A stretch of DNA of 8,859 nucleotides from Deltaproteobacteria bacterium (GTDB lineage: Bacteria > Myxococcota_A > UBA796 > UBA2385). The position numbers were made by a program, and so were the translations under genes. The stretch lies in the NCBI GenBank assembly GCA_003694325.1, contig RFKJ01000764.1, forward strand, positions 1 through 8,859, in the 5' to 3' direction. This document shows, in pieces, positions 1 to 7,708 of the stretch. Each line of letters begins with the position of its first letter. Position 1 is the first letter of the stretch. Under the pieces are notes generated by a model, which saw only the letters and a list, made by a program, of their open reading frames with translations, made no database searches and was not told the origin of the DNA.

Positions 1-68
1 CCCCGCCCCCCCCCCTCCTTCGAGCAGGTCCTATACTCGCCCGGCGAAGTCGAACCCGCGGAGAACCC
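1..68 (+). promoter_or_regulatory. leader of the tad operon with -10-like box
   Basis: This is the non-coding stretch ahead of cpaB. TATACT at 32-37 matches five of six bases of the sigma-70 -10 consensus and stands out in a very GC-rich context, but no -35-like hexamer lies at the usual distance, where the sequence is a run of ten C (6-15). CTTCG at 18-22 and CGAAG at 45-49 form a short inverted repeat around the box, which could be an operator or chance. A GGAG at 60-63 lies five bases before the cpaB ATG and is its likely ribosome binding site. The promoter call is an inference from one hexamer; transcription may instead come from genes upstream of the window. Confidence 0.3.
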
Positions 69-998
69 ATGGCCCGCCCGCAGTCCTCCTCCCGAAACCG
101 AACCATCCTGTACCTGGGAGCGGCGGTCCTGGCCGCCGCCATCACCGCCGCGGTGGTGGCCCAGGTGGTCAAGGCCTACCAGCGACAGGTCGAGGCCGCC
201 AACGCCCGCCCCGAGCTGGTCCGCACCGTCGTGGCGGTCCGGGACCTGTACATGGGCCTGCCCATCACCCAGGAGGATGTCACCATCAAGGAGCTGGACC
301 CGGAGATGGTGCCCCTCGAGTCCGCCTTCCAGTCCATCGACGAGGTGGTCGGCCGGACGCCCCGCGAGCGGATCCTCGCCCACGAGATCATCCGCACCGA
401 GCGCCTCGCCCGCCGGGACGCCGGCATCGGGCTCAACGCCATCGTGACCCCCGGCAAGCGGGCCATGACCGTCGTGGTCGACACCGAGTCCGGCGTCGCC
501 GGCTTCCTGCAGCCCAACAACTACGTCGACGTCATCGTGACCATCCGCCCCGACGACGAGGACATCGAGAGCAAGTGGCTCACCGAGACCATCCTCCAGG
601 GGGTCAAGGTGCTCGCCGTCGATGCCAGCCTGACCTCCAACGCCGAGGCGGAGGAGCAGAAGCGGAAGAACACCCGCAGCAGCCGTCGCTACAAGCCCTC
701 CGTCACCCTGGAGGTCACCCTGGAGGAGGCCGAGAAGCTGGCCCTCGCCAGCAGCAAGGGCGACCTGCACATGGTGCTCCGCAGCGACGTGGACATCTCG
801 CCGGTCGAGACCAAGGGCGTCGTCAACATCAACGACGTCATGGGGCTGACCAAGGACAGCAAGCAGCCCGAGAAGTCCGTCACCCACATCCGCCGGATCA
901 CGCCGAGCAAGCCCCAGCCCGCCGCCACCGTGGACGTCATCTCCGGTAGCGAGCGCAAGCGGGAGGAGTTCGACGAGCACGGCAACAAGATCAAGTGA
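69..998 (+). CDS. cpaB: Flp pilus assembly protein CpaB/RcpC
   Basis: Inner-membrane-anchored periplasmic protein of the Tad pilus machine; the family is thought to link the inner-membrane complex with the outer-membrane secretin. The 309-residue protein has one N-terminal membrane helix (about 12-34) preceded by arginines, then a SAF domain (about 51-113, with the pattern VAVRDLYMGLPITQEDV), then the RcpC/CpaB domain (about 122-240, including GKRAMTVVVD and GVAGFLQPNNYVDVIVT). The C-terminal tail (about 265-309) is charged and probably disordered. Length is normal for the family. The ATG is supported by GGAG five bases upstream. It is the first gene of the visible operon, directly ahead of the secretin gene it is expected to work with. 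The family call is firm; the exact contact with the secretin is family knowledge. Confidence 0.95.
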   Translation: MARPQSSSRNRTILYLGAAVLAAAITAAVVAQVVKAYQRQVEAANARPELVRTVVAVRDLYMGLPITQEDVTIKELDPEMVPLESAFQSIDEVVGRTPRERILAHEIIRTERLARRDAGIGLNAIVTPGKRAMTVVVDTESGVAGFLQPNNYVDVIVTIRPDDEDIESKWLTETILQGVKVLAVDASLTSNAEAEEQKRKNTRSSRRYKPSVTLEVTLEEAEKLALASSKGDLHMVLRSDVDISPVETKGVVNINDVMGLTKDSKQPEKSVTHIRRITPSKPQPAATVDVISGSERKREEFDEHGNKIK

Positions 999-1020
999 TC
1001 CCCGCAGCCATCGCACCCAT

Positions 1021-1027
1021 GGAGAAG
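1021..1027 (+). promoter_or_regulatory. ribosome binding site that fixes the cpaC start
   Basis: GGAGAAG sits just upstream of the ATG at 1031, with six bases between GGAG and the start codon. The two earlier in-frame starts, GTG at 995 and ATG at 1019, have no comparable purine-rich motif at the right distance. Starting at 1031 also gives a textbook signal peptide. This site therefore favours 1031 as the true start. Confidence 0.6.
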
Positions 1028-1030
1028 CTG

Positions 1031-2446
1031 ATGCAGCCGAAATCCTGGCTCCTTTCCGGAGTGTTCGCGGTCGCCACCGCGCTGTCGGGATCCCTCGTCC
1101 TCCCCGGCACCGCCCACGCCCAGCAGTCGGCGGCCCAATGGGTGGACGTGCCCGTCGGGCAGTCGTTCATCTACCAGGAGTCCCGGGAGATCCAGCGGGT
1201 CCTCCTCAGCGACGACACCATCGCCGAGCTCAAGCAGCTCACGCCGGGGCAGTTCCAGGTGCGCGGCCTCGCCGTCGGCTCGACCGACCTGTGGGTGTGG
1301 TTCAAGGACGCGCCCGACACCCCGGTGTCCTACACGCTGACGGTGCACGAGGACCTCAGCGACATGGTGCGCCGCATCGACAACACGGTCGAGGCCAACC
1401 CGCCGCGGGTCTACCCCCTGCTCGATCGCCTGGTGGTCGAGGGGTCGGTCCCCGACGTCGAGACCCTCGAGCGGGTCGCCGGCATCGCCGCCATCTACGA
1501 CCCCGACTTCGTCAACCTGATGACGGTCACCGGCGACCACCAGATCCAGCTCGAGGTGGTGTTCGCCGAGGTCGACCGGCGGGCCATCCGCGAGCTGGGC
1601 ATCAACGCCATCTGGGGCGACAACGCCCTGGGCGCCGCCATCTCCGGCCCGGTCACCGGGACGTCGGGCTACGGCGTCCTCCCCGGACTGACCAACATCA
1701 ACAGCGGCTACGTCACGCCGGCCGCCGCCGGGACCTTCCAGCTCCTGGGCACCTTCGGGGGCGGCGTGGACCTGACGGCCATCATGTCGGTCCTGGAACA
1801 GCACGACGTCAGCAAGATCCTCGCCCGCCCCACCCTCGTCGCCCTCTCCGGCCAGCAGGCCGAGTTCCTCGCCGGCGGCGAGGTGCCGATCCCGGTGGCC
1901 CAGCAGGGAAGCCGGATCTCGGTGGAGTTCAAGGAGTACGGCGTCAAGCTGGTCTTCGTGCCGACGGTCCTCGCCGACGAGGTCGTCGACATGCGGGTCT
2001 ACGTCGAGGTCAGCGACATCGACAGCAGCAACTCCATCCGCCTGACGGGCATCGAGATCCCGGCGTTCATCACCCGCAAGTCGCAGTCGCACCTCCGGCT
2101 GGAGAGCGGCATGACCTTCGGGATGGCCGGCATGCTCAACGAGAAGTCGTCGGTGACCCGGGCGATGATCCCGGTCCTGGGCGAGCTGCCCCTGATCGGA
2201 AGCCTGTTCCGCTACGTCAAGCACGACCGGACCGAGTCCGAGCTGATGATCTTCGTCACGCCCCGCCTGGTCCGGCCGCTGGCGCCCGGCGAGATCCCGG
2301 CGCTCCCCACCTCCTACGAGGACAACAACCCCAACGACCTGGAGCTGTTCCTGCTCGGGCTCGACCACCGGCTCGGCAGCGACGACGGCGACGGCGACGG
2401 CGGTGGCACCGGCCAGCCGCAGGGCACCATCGGGCTGGCACGGTAG
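1031..2446 (+). CDS. cpaC: Tad pilus secretin CpaC/RcpA
   Basis: Outer-membrane secretin that forms the channel through which the Flp pilus leaves the cell. From the ATG at 1031 the protein has 471 residues. It has a Sec signal peptide (1-30, K4, hydrophobic core, AHA before Q31). A pilus-secretin N-terminal domain follows (about 36-106), then a BON-like domain (about 108-168), then the secretin core (about 175-418). The core carries the hallmark stretch IPVLGELPLIGSLF (380-393) and ends in VTPRLVRPL. The tail contains an Asp/Gly stretch (about 451-459). The reading frame opens at a GTG at 995 overlapping the cpaB stop, and an ATG at 1019 is also possible, but 1031 has the best ribosome binding site and signal peptide. 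It lies between cpaB and cpaE, as in many tad loci; no cpaD follows. Family assignment is firm, the start less so. Confidence 0.93.
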   Translation: MQPKSWLLSGVFAVATALSGSLVLPGTAHAQQSAAQWVDVPVGQSFIYQESREIQRVLLSDDTIAELKQLTPGQFQVRGLAVGSTDLWVWFKDAPDTPVSYTLTVHEDLSDMVRRIDNTVEANPPRVYPLLDRLVVEGSVPDVETLERVAGIAAIYDPDFVNLMTVTGDHQIQLEVVFAEVDRRAIRELGINAIWGDNALGAAISGPVTGTSGYGVLPGLTNINSGYVTPAAAGTFQLLGTFGGGVDLTAIMSVLEQHDVSKILARPTLVALSGQQAEFLAGGEVPIPVAQQGSRISVEFKEYGVKLVFVPTVLADEVVDMRVYVEVSDIDSSNSIRLTGIEIPAFITRKSQSHLRLESGMTFGMAGMLNEKSSVTRAMIPVLGELPLIGSLFRYVKHDRTESELMIFVTPRLVRPLAPGEIPALPTSYEDNNPNDLELFLLGLDHRLGSDDGDGDGGGTGQPQGTIGLAR

Positions 2447-2455
2447 GGGGTCAGC

Positions 2456-3637
2456 ATGCGTCGGCAGGGACTGATTCGCGGAGCCGCCCAGGTGGTGGTC
2501 GTGGGCGTGGACGCCCGCGGGATGGGATTGATCCGGGAGTGCCTGGGCACCGAGGCGGTGCTGCCCACCCAGTCCACGCCGTACCACGACGCCCTGGAGG
2601 TGGCCCAGAGCGCGAGGCCCAACGTCGTCATCACCGGCTTCGACGAGGATTTCGAGGAGGCGGTCCGCCTGGGCCCCCTCCTCCAGAGCCAGGTCCCCGG
2701 CCTGCAACTGGTGGCCATCTCCGAAAAGACCGACCCGGAGCGGATCCGGGCGGCCATGCGGGCCGGGTACCGGGAGTACGTCGTCCTCCCCGAGGACTCG
2801 GCCCTGCTTCGCCAGGCGGTGCGCGAGTCCCACAGTTCCGGGGCCTCGGTGGAGGACCAGGGCCAGCTCATCGCCGTGGTCGGCAGCAAGGGGGGCGTGG
2901 GCACCACCCTCATCGCCACCAACCTCGCCGCCGAGCTGTCGCCGGTGCAGCGGGTCTGCGTCGTCGACCTGGACTTCTCCATGGGCGACGTCGCCGCCTT
3001 CCTCGACCTCCAACCCAAGAGCAGCTTCCAGGACCTGCTGGCCAGCCTCTCGCGACTGGACCAGCGGATGCTCACCGGCTCGGTGACGGTGCACCCCAGC
3101 AAGGTCCACGTCCTCGCCCAGCCCACCGAGCTGATCGCCGACGAGATGGTCTCCGGCGACCAGGTGCTGCAGGTGCTCACCGTGGTCGCCGACACCTACC
3201 AGATCGTCATCGCCGACTGCGGCTGCCGGATCGAGGAGGCGACCCTGACGACCACCGCGGTGGCCGACCTCGTCCTGCTCGTCGTCAACCCCGACGTGCC
3301 CAGCGTCAAGAACGCCTGGCGGCGCCTCAACCTGATGGAGCGCCAGGGCTTCGACAAGTCCCTGGTCCGGCTCATCGTCAACAAGTGGCGCAAGGGAGGC
3401 GAGCTGACGCTGGCCGACATCGAGTCCAGCCTGGGGGTGCCGGTGGCGGCCACCGTCGCCTACGATGACGAGACCTGCCTCGCCGCCATCAACAGCGGCC
3501 GAATCCTTCGAGAGATCGACAAGAAGAGCCCGACCGCTCGCGACATCGGCGCCATGGTGAGCCTCATCACCGAAGGGGCGACCCGGGTCGAGAGCGGGCC
3601 ATCGGAAAAGAAGCCATTCTCATGGCTGTTCAAGTAG
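2456..3637 (+). CDS. cpaE: Pilus localisation ATPase CpaE/TadZ
   Basis: ParA/MinD-like protein that places the Tad machine in the cell. Residues about 13-122 form a receiver-like domain in which the usual phospho-accepting Asp position reads as Gly (NVVITGFDED), so it is probably a pseudo-receiver. The ATPase domain (about 137-370) has a deviant Walker A, GSKGGVGTT at 143-151, keeping the signature Lys145 but with Thr where the P-loop Lys normally stands, as seen in other TadZ/CpaE proteins. A Walker A' motif DLDFSMGD (171-178) follows, and a Walker B region around Asp254 reads DCGC instead of the usual DxP. The 393-residue length and the aromatic C-terminus (FSWLFK) fit the family. The ATG follows the cpaC stop by nine bases and has a run of G about five bases upstream as a ribosome binding site. 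Confidence 0.92.
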   Translation: MRRQGLIRGAAQVVVVGVDARGMGLIRECLGTEAVLPTQSTPYHDALEVAQSARPNVVITGFDEDFEEAVRLGPLLQSQVPGLQLVAISEKTDPERIRAAMRAGYREYVVLPEDSALLRQAVRESHSSGASVEDQGQLIAVVGSKGGVGTTLIATNLAAELSPVQRVCVVDLDFSMGDVAAFLDLQPKSSFQDLLASLSRLDQRMLTGSVTVHPSKVHVLAQPTELIADEMVSGDQVLQVLTVVADTYQIVIADCGCRIEEATLTTTAVADLVLLVVNPDVPSVKNAWRRLNLMERQGFDKSLVRLIVNKWRKGGELTLADIESSLGVPVAATVAYDDETCLAAINSGRILREIDKKSPTARDIGAMVSLITEGATRVESGPSEKKPFSWLFK

Positions 3638-3675
3638 CCCCCCCGGCGCACCGCCCGCCTCCCCCGAGGTAGCCC

Positions 3676-5016
3676 ATGTCCTCACGCCTCGTCGACCGAG
3701 TCCGCAACGCCCAGCAGCGCTACCGGTCCCCGGCCACATCGGACAACGCGGAGTTCGAGCGGATCAAGCGCACCCTCCACTCCGAGCTGATCGAGGCCCT
3801 CGACTTCGAGCAGGTCAGCAAGACCCCCCGCGAGGAGCTGAGCCAGCGCCTCCGCAAGACCCTGACCGAGCAGGTCGAGCAGCGCTCCCTGCCCCTCAAC
3901 CGGATCGAGCGCGAGCGCCTCGTTGAGGAGATCCTCGACGACATCCTCGGCCTGGGGCCGCTGGAACCCCTGCTCCGCGACCCGGAGATCTCCGACATCC
4001 TGATCAACGGCCCCAAGACCATCTACGTCGAGAAGAAGGGTCGCCTGCAGAAGACAAACGTCAAGTTCCAGGACGACGCCCACCTGATGCAGATCATCGA
4101 CCGCATCGTGTCGGCGGTGGGGCGCCGGATCGACGAGACCAACCCCATGGTCGACGCCCGCCTCGCCGACGGCAGCCGGTTCAACGCCATCATCCCGCCG
4201 CTGGCCCTCGACGGCCCCAGCGTCTCGATCCGCCGGTTCGGGACCGTGCCCATCACCGCCGAGGACCTCATCGCCTTCGGCTCGGTGCCCCGCCCCATCC
4301 TCGAGGTGCTCAAGGGCTGCGTGAAGTCCAAGCTCAACATGGTCATCAGCGGCGGGACCGGCTCCGGCAAGACGACGCTGCTCAACGTGCTCAGCTCGTT
4401 CATCCCCCCCGGGGAGCGCATCATCACCATCGAGGACGCCGCCGAGCTGCAGCTCCAGCAGCCCCACGTGGTCCGCCTGGAGACCCGGCCGCCCAACCTC
4501 GAGGGCAAGGGAGAGGTCACCGCCCGCGACCTCGTCAAGAACGCCCTCCGGATGCGCCCCGATCGCATCATCCTCGGCGAGATCCGCGGCGCTGAGGCCA
4601 TCGACATGCTCCAGGCGATGAACACCGGCCACGAAGGCAGCATCGCCACCGTCCACGCCAACTCGACCCGGGAGGCGCTGTCCCGGTTCGAGACCATGAT
4701 CGGCATGGGCATGCCCAACCTCGCCGACAAGAACATCCGCGAGATGATCGCCCGGGCCCTCGACATCATCATCCAGGTCGACCGCCTGGCGGATGGGACC
4801 CGGCGGCTGCTGGCGGTCACCGAGATCATCGGCATGGAGGGCGACATCGTCACCACCCAGGACCTGTTCGTGTTCCGCCAGACCGGCGTCGACGACGAGG
4901 GCCGGGTCCGCGGACGGTTCATGTCCACCGGGGTCCGTCCCAAGTTCGCCGGCCGGCTGGCCAGCAACGGGATCCGCCTGTCATCGGACCTGTTCCGATT
5001 CCAGATGGACATCTGA
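3676..5016 (+). CDS. cpaF: Tad pilus motor ATPase CpaF/TadA
   Basis: Cytoplasmic secretion ATPase of the VirB11/GspE superfamily that powers assembly of Flp pili. All catalytic motifs are present in 446 residues: Walker A GGTGSGKTT (226-234), Asp box TIEDAAEL (251-258), Walker B ending in GEIRG with Glu302, and His box from about 315 to 330 with H319 and H327. The N-terminal half has the LGLGPLEPLL and ISDILINGP stretches typical of the family's N-terminal domain, and the extreme N-terminus is charged and helical. It appears intact and active. The ATG has GAGG six bases upstream. The 38-base gap after cpaE is C-rich and shows no promoter or terminator I can support. It is expected to act on the TadB/TadC platform encoded immediately downstream. 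Confidence 0.97.
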   Translation: MSSRLVDRVRNAQQRYRSPATSDNAEFERIKRTLHSELIEALDFEQVSKTPREELSQRLRKTLTEQVEQRSLPLNRIERERLVEEILDDILGLGPLEPLLRDPEISDILINGPKTIYVEKKGRLQKTNVKFQDDAHLMQIIDRIVSAVGRRIDETNPMVDARLADGSRFNAIIPPLALDGPSVSIRRFGTVPITAEDLIAFGSVPRPILEVLKGCVKSKLNMVISGGTGSGKTTLLNVLSSFIPPGERIITIEDAAELQLQQPHVVRLETRPPNLEGKGEVTARDLVKNALRMRPDRIILGEIRGAEAIDMLQAMNTGHEGSIATVHANSTREALSRFETMIGMGMPNLADKNIREMIARALDIIIQVDRLADGTRRLLAVTEIIGMEGDIVTTQDLFVFRQTGVDDEGRVRGRFMSTGVRPKFAGRLASNGIRLSSDLFRFQMDI

Positions 5017-5018
5017 GC

Positions 5019-5966
5019 ATGTCACCCATCGTCACCGTCATCGTATCCACCATCGTCTTCGTCGGCGCCCTGCTGGTGATGAGCCTGGTGTACTGGGGCA
5101 TCGAGGCCCGCAAGGAGGAGCAGCGGCGAGAGCTGTCCCGCCGGCTGGGGAACCTCTCCGGCGAGGCCGGCGGCACCCTGTTCCGGGCCCCGACCCGCGA
5201 TGACCTGGCCCAGGCCCTCGGCCAGACCGGGCAGCGACTGGAGTCGGTGATCCGCCAGGCCAACGTCGACTACACGGTGTCGGGGCTGCTCAGCCGGATG
5301 GCCCTGTTCGGCCTCATCGGCGCCGGTATCGGGATGATCGTGGCCCGCAGCCTGTTCGGGTTCGCCGGGATCGTGCTGGGGGTGGTGCCCTACTTCCTGC
5401 TGCTGCGCCAGGCCAACCAGCGGGCGGCGAAGATCTCCCAGCAGCTTCCCGAGGCCCTGGACCTGATGGCTCGCTCGCTGCGGGCCGGGCACGGCCTGAA
5501 CGACTCGATGCGGATGTGCGCCGAGGAGCTGCCGATGCCCATCGCCTTCGAGTTCGCCCGGGTGTACGAGGAACACAGCCTCGGCCGGGACTTCCGGGAG
5601 GCGATGCTCAACCTGCTGGCCCGCAACCCCCAGAATTTCGACCTGCGGATCTTCGTCTCCTCGGTGCTGCTGCAGCGGGACACCGGCGGCAACATGATCG
5701 AGATCCTGCAGAACATCAGCAAGACGATCCGCGATCGGTTCATCTTCCAGGGCAAGGTCAAGTCGCTGACCGCCGAAGCGCGGTTCTCGGCCTACATCCT
5801 CGGAGGCCTCCCGTTCGTCGTCATCGGGGCGATCATCGTGATCAACCCCGAGTACCTGCGCCCCCTCGTCGAAGACCCGCTCGGCCACGTCTTCATCGGG
5901 CTGGTCATCTTCCTGTTCCTGACCGGCGTGCTGGTGATGCGCAAGGTGTCGCAGGTGGAGCTTTGA
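5019..5966 (+). CDS. tadB: Tad platform protein TadB
   Basis: Inner-membrane platform protein on which the CpaF motor acts. The 315-residue sequence has an N-terminal membrane helix (about 5-27), a cytoplasmic stretch rich in Arg and Glu, a hydrophobic pair of helices (about 93-130), a type II secretion F domain (about 143-270, starting PEALDLMARSLRAGHGL and including the QRDTGGNM stretch), and two C-terminal helices (about 257-277 and 288-307). This arrangement is the standard one for TadB. The ATG lies two bases after the cpaF stop with no clear independent ribosome binding site, so translation is probably coupled to cpaF. It pairs with TadC, encoded next. Confident on family and on the position in the complex. 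Confidence 0.95.
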   Translation: MSPIVTVIVSTIVFVGALLVMSLVYWGIEARKEEQRRELSRRLGNLSGEAGGTLFRAPTRDDLAQALGQTGQRLESVIRQANVDYTVSGLLSRMALFGLIGAGIGMIVARSLFGFAGIVLGVVPYFLLLRQANQRAAKISQQLPEALDLMARSLRAGHGLNDSMRMCAEELPMPIAFEFARVYEEHSLGRDFREAMLNLLARNPQNFDLRIFVSSVLLQRDTGGNMIEILQNISKTIRDRFIFQGKVKSLTAEARFSAYILGGLPFVVIGAIIVINPEYLRPLVEDPLGHVFIGLVIFLFLTGVLVMRKVSQVEL

Positions 5967-5969
5967 GCG

Positions 5970-6917
5970 ATGACTGACGGACTCCTCGGCAGCCCCCTGA
6001 TCCTCGCCGCGATCGTCGCACTGGTCTTCGTGACCGTGATCCTGTTCTTCATGGTGGGTCGTCTCGCCCTGCGCAAGGAGCGCACGGCGGTGGACCGCAT
6101 CCAGGAGATGACCGGGGGGCGGGACGACAAGGGATTCCTGCAGACCGCGCAGGTCCAGAACTTCACCACCGCGGTGAGCACCCTCGCCGCGCCCAAGGCC
6201 GAGGAGGATCGCAACGTCCTGCGACGGAAGCTCATCCAGGCCGGCTGGCGCAGCCCCAACAACCTCGAGACCTTCAGCGCGGTGCGGGTCATCCTCGCGC
6301 TGATGCTGCCGCCGGTGGCCTACATCATCTTCCGGCCACAGAACACCAGCCTGATCCTGCTGATCGTGCTCGTCGCGGCATCGGCGGGCTACTACGCCCC
6401 GGTGCTGGTCCTCAACAGCCGGGTCGAGGAGCGGCAGAAGCAGCTCATGAAGCCCTTCGCCGACGCCCTGGACCTGCTGGTCAGCAGCGTGGAGGCCGGG
6501 CTGGGGCTCGACGCCGCGTTCAAGCGGGTGGCCGAGGAGATGGAGGCGGCCGCCCCCGAGCTGGCCCGCGAGCTGCAGCTCGTCAACCACGAGGTCGCCG
6601 CCGGCGTGCCCCGGGTCGACGCCCTGCGCCACCTCGACGAGCGGACCGGCCTCGACGAGGTCAGCTCCCTGGTCAGCGTCCTGACCCAGGCCGAGCGGTT
6701 CGGGACCAGCATCGCCCGCGCGCTGCGGGTCCACGCCGACATGGTGCGGACCAAGCGGATGCTGGCAGCCGAGGAGAAGGCCGCCAAGGTCTCCCCGAAG
6801 CTGACGGTGGCGATGATCCTGTTCATCCTGCCCTGCCTCATCCTCATCCTGATCGGCCCGGCGGTCATCAACGTCGTGCGCATCCTGCTGCCGACCATGT
6901 CCGGGGGGGCGACGTGA
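5970..6917 (+). CDS. tadC: Tad platform protein TadC
   Basis: Second inner-membrane platform protein, expected to form a complex with TadB. The 315-residue sequence has an N-terminal helix (about 9-31), a cytoplasmic linker, two central helices (about 104-121 and 127-147), a type II secretion F domain (about 163-289; DALDLLVSSVEAGLGLDAAF and the QAERFGTSIARAL stretch are typical), and a C-terminal hydrophobic segment (about 275-300). The start is three bases after the tadB stop, with GGAG at 5957-5960 as ribosome binding site. Its last codon and stop overlap the GTG of the next gene (GTGA), indicating coupling. It was distinguished from TadB by its order and by the RFGTSIARAL pattern. Confidence 0.94.
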   Translation: MTDGLLGSPLILAAIVALVFVTVILFFMVGRLALRKERTAVDRIQEMTGGRDDKGFLQTAQVQNFTTAVSTLAAPKAEEDRNVLRRKLIQAGWRSPNNLETFSAVRVILALMLPPVAYIIFRPQNTSLILLIVLVAASAGYYAPVLVLNSRVEERQKQLMKPFADALDLLVSSVEAGLGLDAAFKRVAEEMEAAAPELARELQLVNHEVAAGVPRVDALRHLDERTGLDEVSSLVSVLTQAERFGTSIARALRVHADMVRTKRMLAAEEKAAKVSPKLTVAMILFILPCLILILIGPAVINVVRILLPTMSGGAT

Positions 6918-7708
6918 CCTCCGCCGGGCTGGCGCTGCTGCTGGGCATGGCCTGCGGGGCGGCCCGACGCGGTCCGGTGGACCCCCCGCCGGCCTGGCAG
7001 TCCGAGCAGGGGCGGCTGCAGACGCGCCTGGACGTGGCCAACGCCCTGGTCGACAACGGCAGCCCCGAGGCGGGCCTGCAGATGCTCAGCGAGCTGCGGG
7101 ACGAGGGGGTCAAGGACGTCTCCCTGGACCTCGCCCAGGCCCGGGCCCTGGCGAAGATGGGCCTCACCGACGACGCCCGCGACCTGCTGCTGGAGCTGGT
7201 CGACCGCCATCCCCGGCTGGCCGAGGCGCACGACCAGCTCGGCGTGCTGGCGCTCGACACCCACGACCTGGACACCGCCATCGAGCACCTGCAGCAGGCG
7301 GCCACCCTGGCTCCGGACGACGCCGGGATCCTCAACAACCTTGGCTTCGCCCTCACCGCGGCCGGCCGTCCCGACGACGCCATCCCGGTCCTCCGGTCGG
7401 CGCTGCGGCGGCAGAGCTCCGACGACCGGATCCGCAACAACCTGGGCTTCGCCCTGGTGGCCGCCGGACGGGACGCCGAGGCGCTGCGGGTCTTCCGCGC
7501 GGGCCTGCCCGAGGTGGACGCCCGCTACAACCTCGGCCTGGGCTTGGAGCTGCGCGGCGACATCGACGCGGCGATCGAGCAGTACGTGGCCGTCCTCACC
7601 GAGGACCCCGGCCACGCCGCCGCGCGAGAGGGGCTCCGCCGCCTCCGCCCCGACTCCCTGCACCTCGTGACGACCGACGCCTCCCCCTCCTCCCCGGAGC
7701 CACAATGA
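6914..7708 (+). CDS. tadD: TPR protein of TadD type, possible pilotin lipoprotein
   Basis: TPR-repeat protein of 264 residues. Five helical-hairpin repeats are visible at about 71-101, 104-135, 138-171, 172-203 and 204-236, with a degenerate one near 36-66; NNLGFAL followed by AAGR recurs exactly 34 residues apart (141 and 175). In Tad systems TPR lipoproteins of the TadD/PilF type act as pilotins for the secretin. The N-terminus is short and hydrophobic and ends in LGMAC (Cys14), a relaxed lipobox, but has no basic residue before it, so lipidation is uncertain. The GTG start overlaps the tadC stop and has a G-rich tract just upstream; no earlier start codon exists nearby in frame. The C-terminal tail is Ser/Pro-rich. 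TPR content is certain; the TadD assignment rests on context. Confidence 0.8.
   Translation: MTSAGLALLLGMACGAARRGPVDPPPAWQSEQGRLQTRLDVANALVDNGSPEAGLQMLSELRDEGVKDVSLDLAQARALAKMGLTDDARDLLLELVDRHPRLAEAHDQLGVLALDTHDLDTAIEHLQQAATLAPDDAGILNNLGFALTAAGRPDDAIPVLRSALRRQSSDDRIRNNLGFALVAAGRDAEALRVFRAGLPEVDARYNLGLGLELRGDIDAAIEQYVAVLTEDPGHAAAREGLRRLRPDSLHLVTTDASPSSPEPQ

Noticed and set aside
14..20. Minus-strand AAGGAGG that could be a ribosome binding site for a divergent gene to the left
   Set aside because: The following bases on that strand are a G-run to the window edge with no start codon at suitable distance; it is the complement of the C-run.
2436..2450. TGGCAC resembling the -24 element of a sigma-54 promoter before cpaE
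   Set aside because: No GC or TTGC element lies at the -12 spacing, and the sequence is the coding end of cpaC.
689..3109. 806-codon open frame on the minus strand across cpaB, cpaC and cpaE
   Set aside because: Its translation is His/Gly/Asp/Arg-rich with no recognisable domain, and it lies opposite three clearly functional genes. In GC-rich DNA stop codons are rare in this antisense frame, which explains its length.
1138..3468. 776-codon open frame on the plus strand spanning the cpaC-cpaE junction
   Set aside because: It is out of frame with two well-recognised proteins, and its product is a low-complexity Arg/Pro/Gly sequence typical of a shadow frame.
3638..3675. C-rich gap between cpaE and cpaF as a possible terminator or promoter
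   Set aside because: It has no convincing stem, no T-run and no -10-like box; it contains only the cpaF ribosome binding site.
5022..6734. 570-codon open frame on the minus strand opposite tadB and tadC
   Set aside because: Composition is dominated by Gly, His, Asp and Gln without any domain pattern, and the opposing strand encodes intact TadB and TadC.
6392..7705. 437-codon open frame on the minus strand opposite tadC and the TPR gene
   Set aside because: Same antisense effect of high GC; the plus strand has convincing membrane and TPR repeat patterns.
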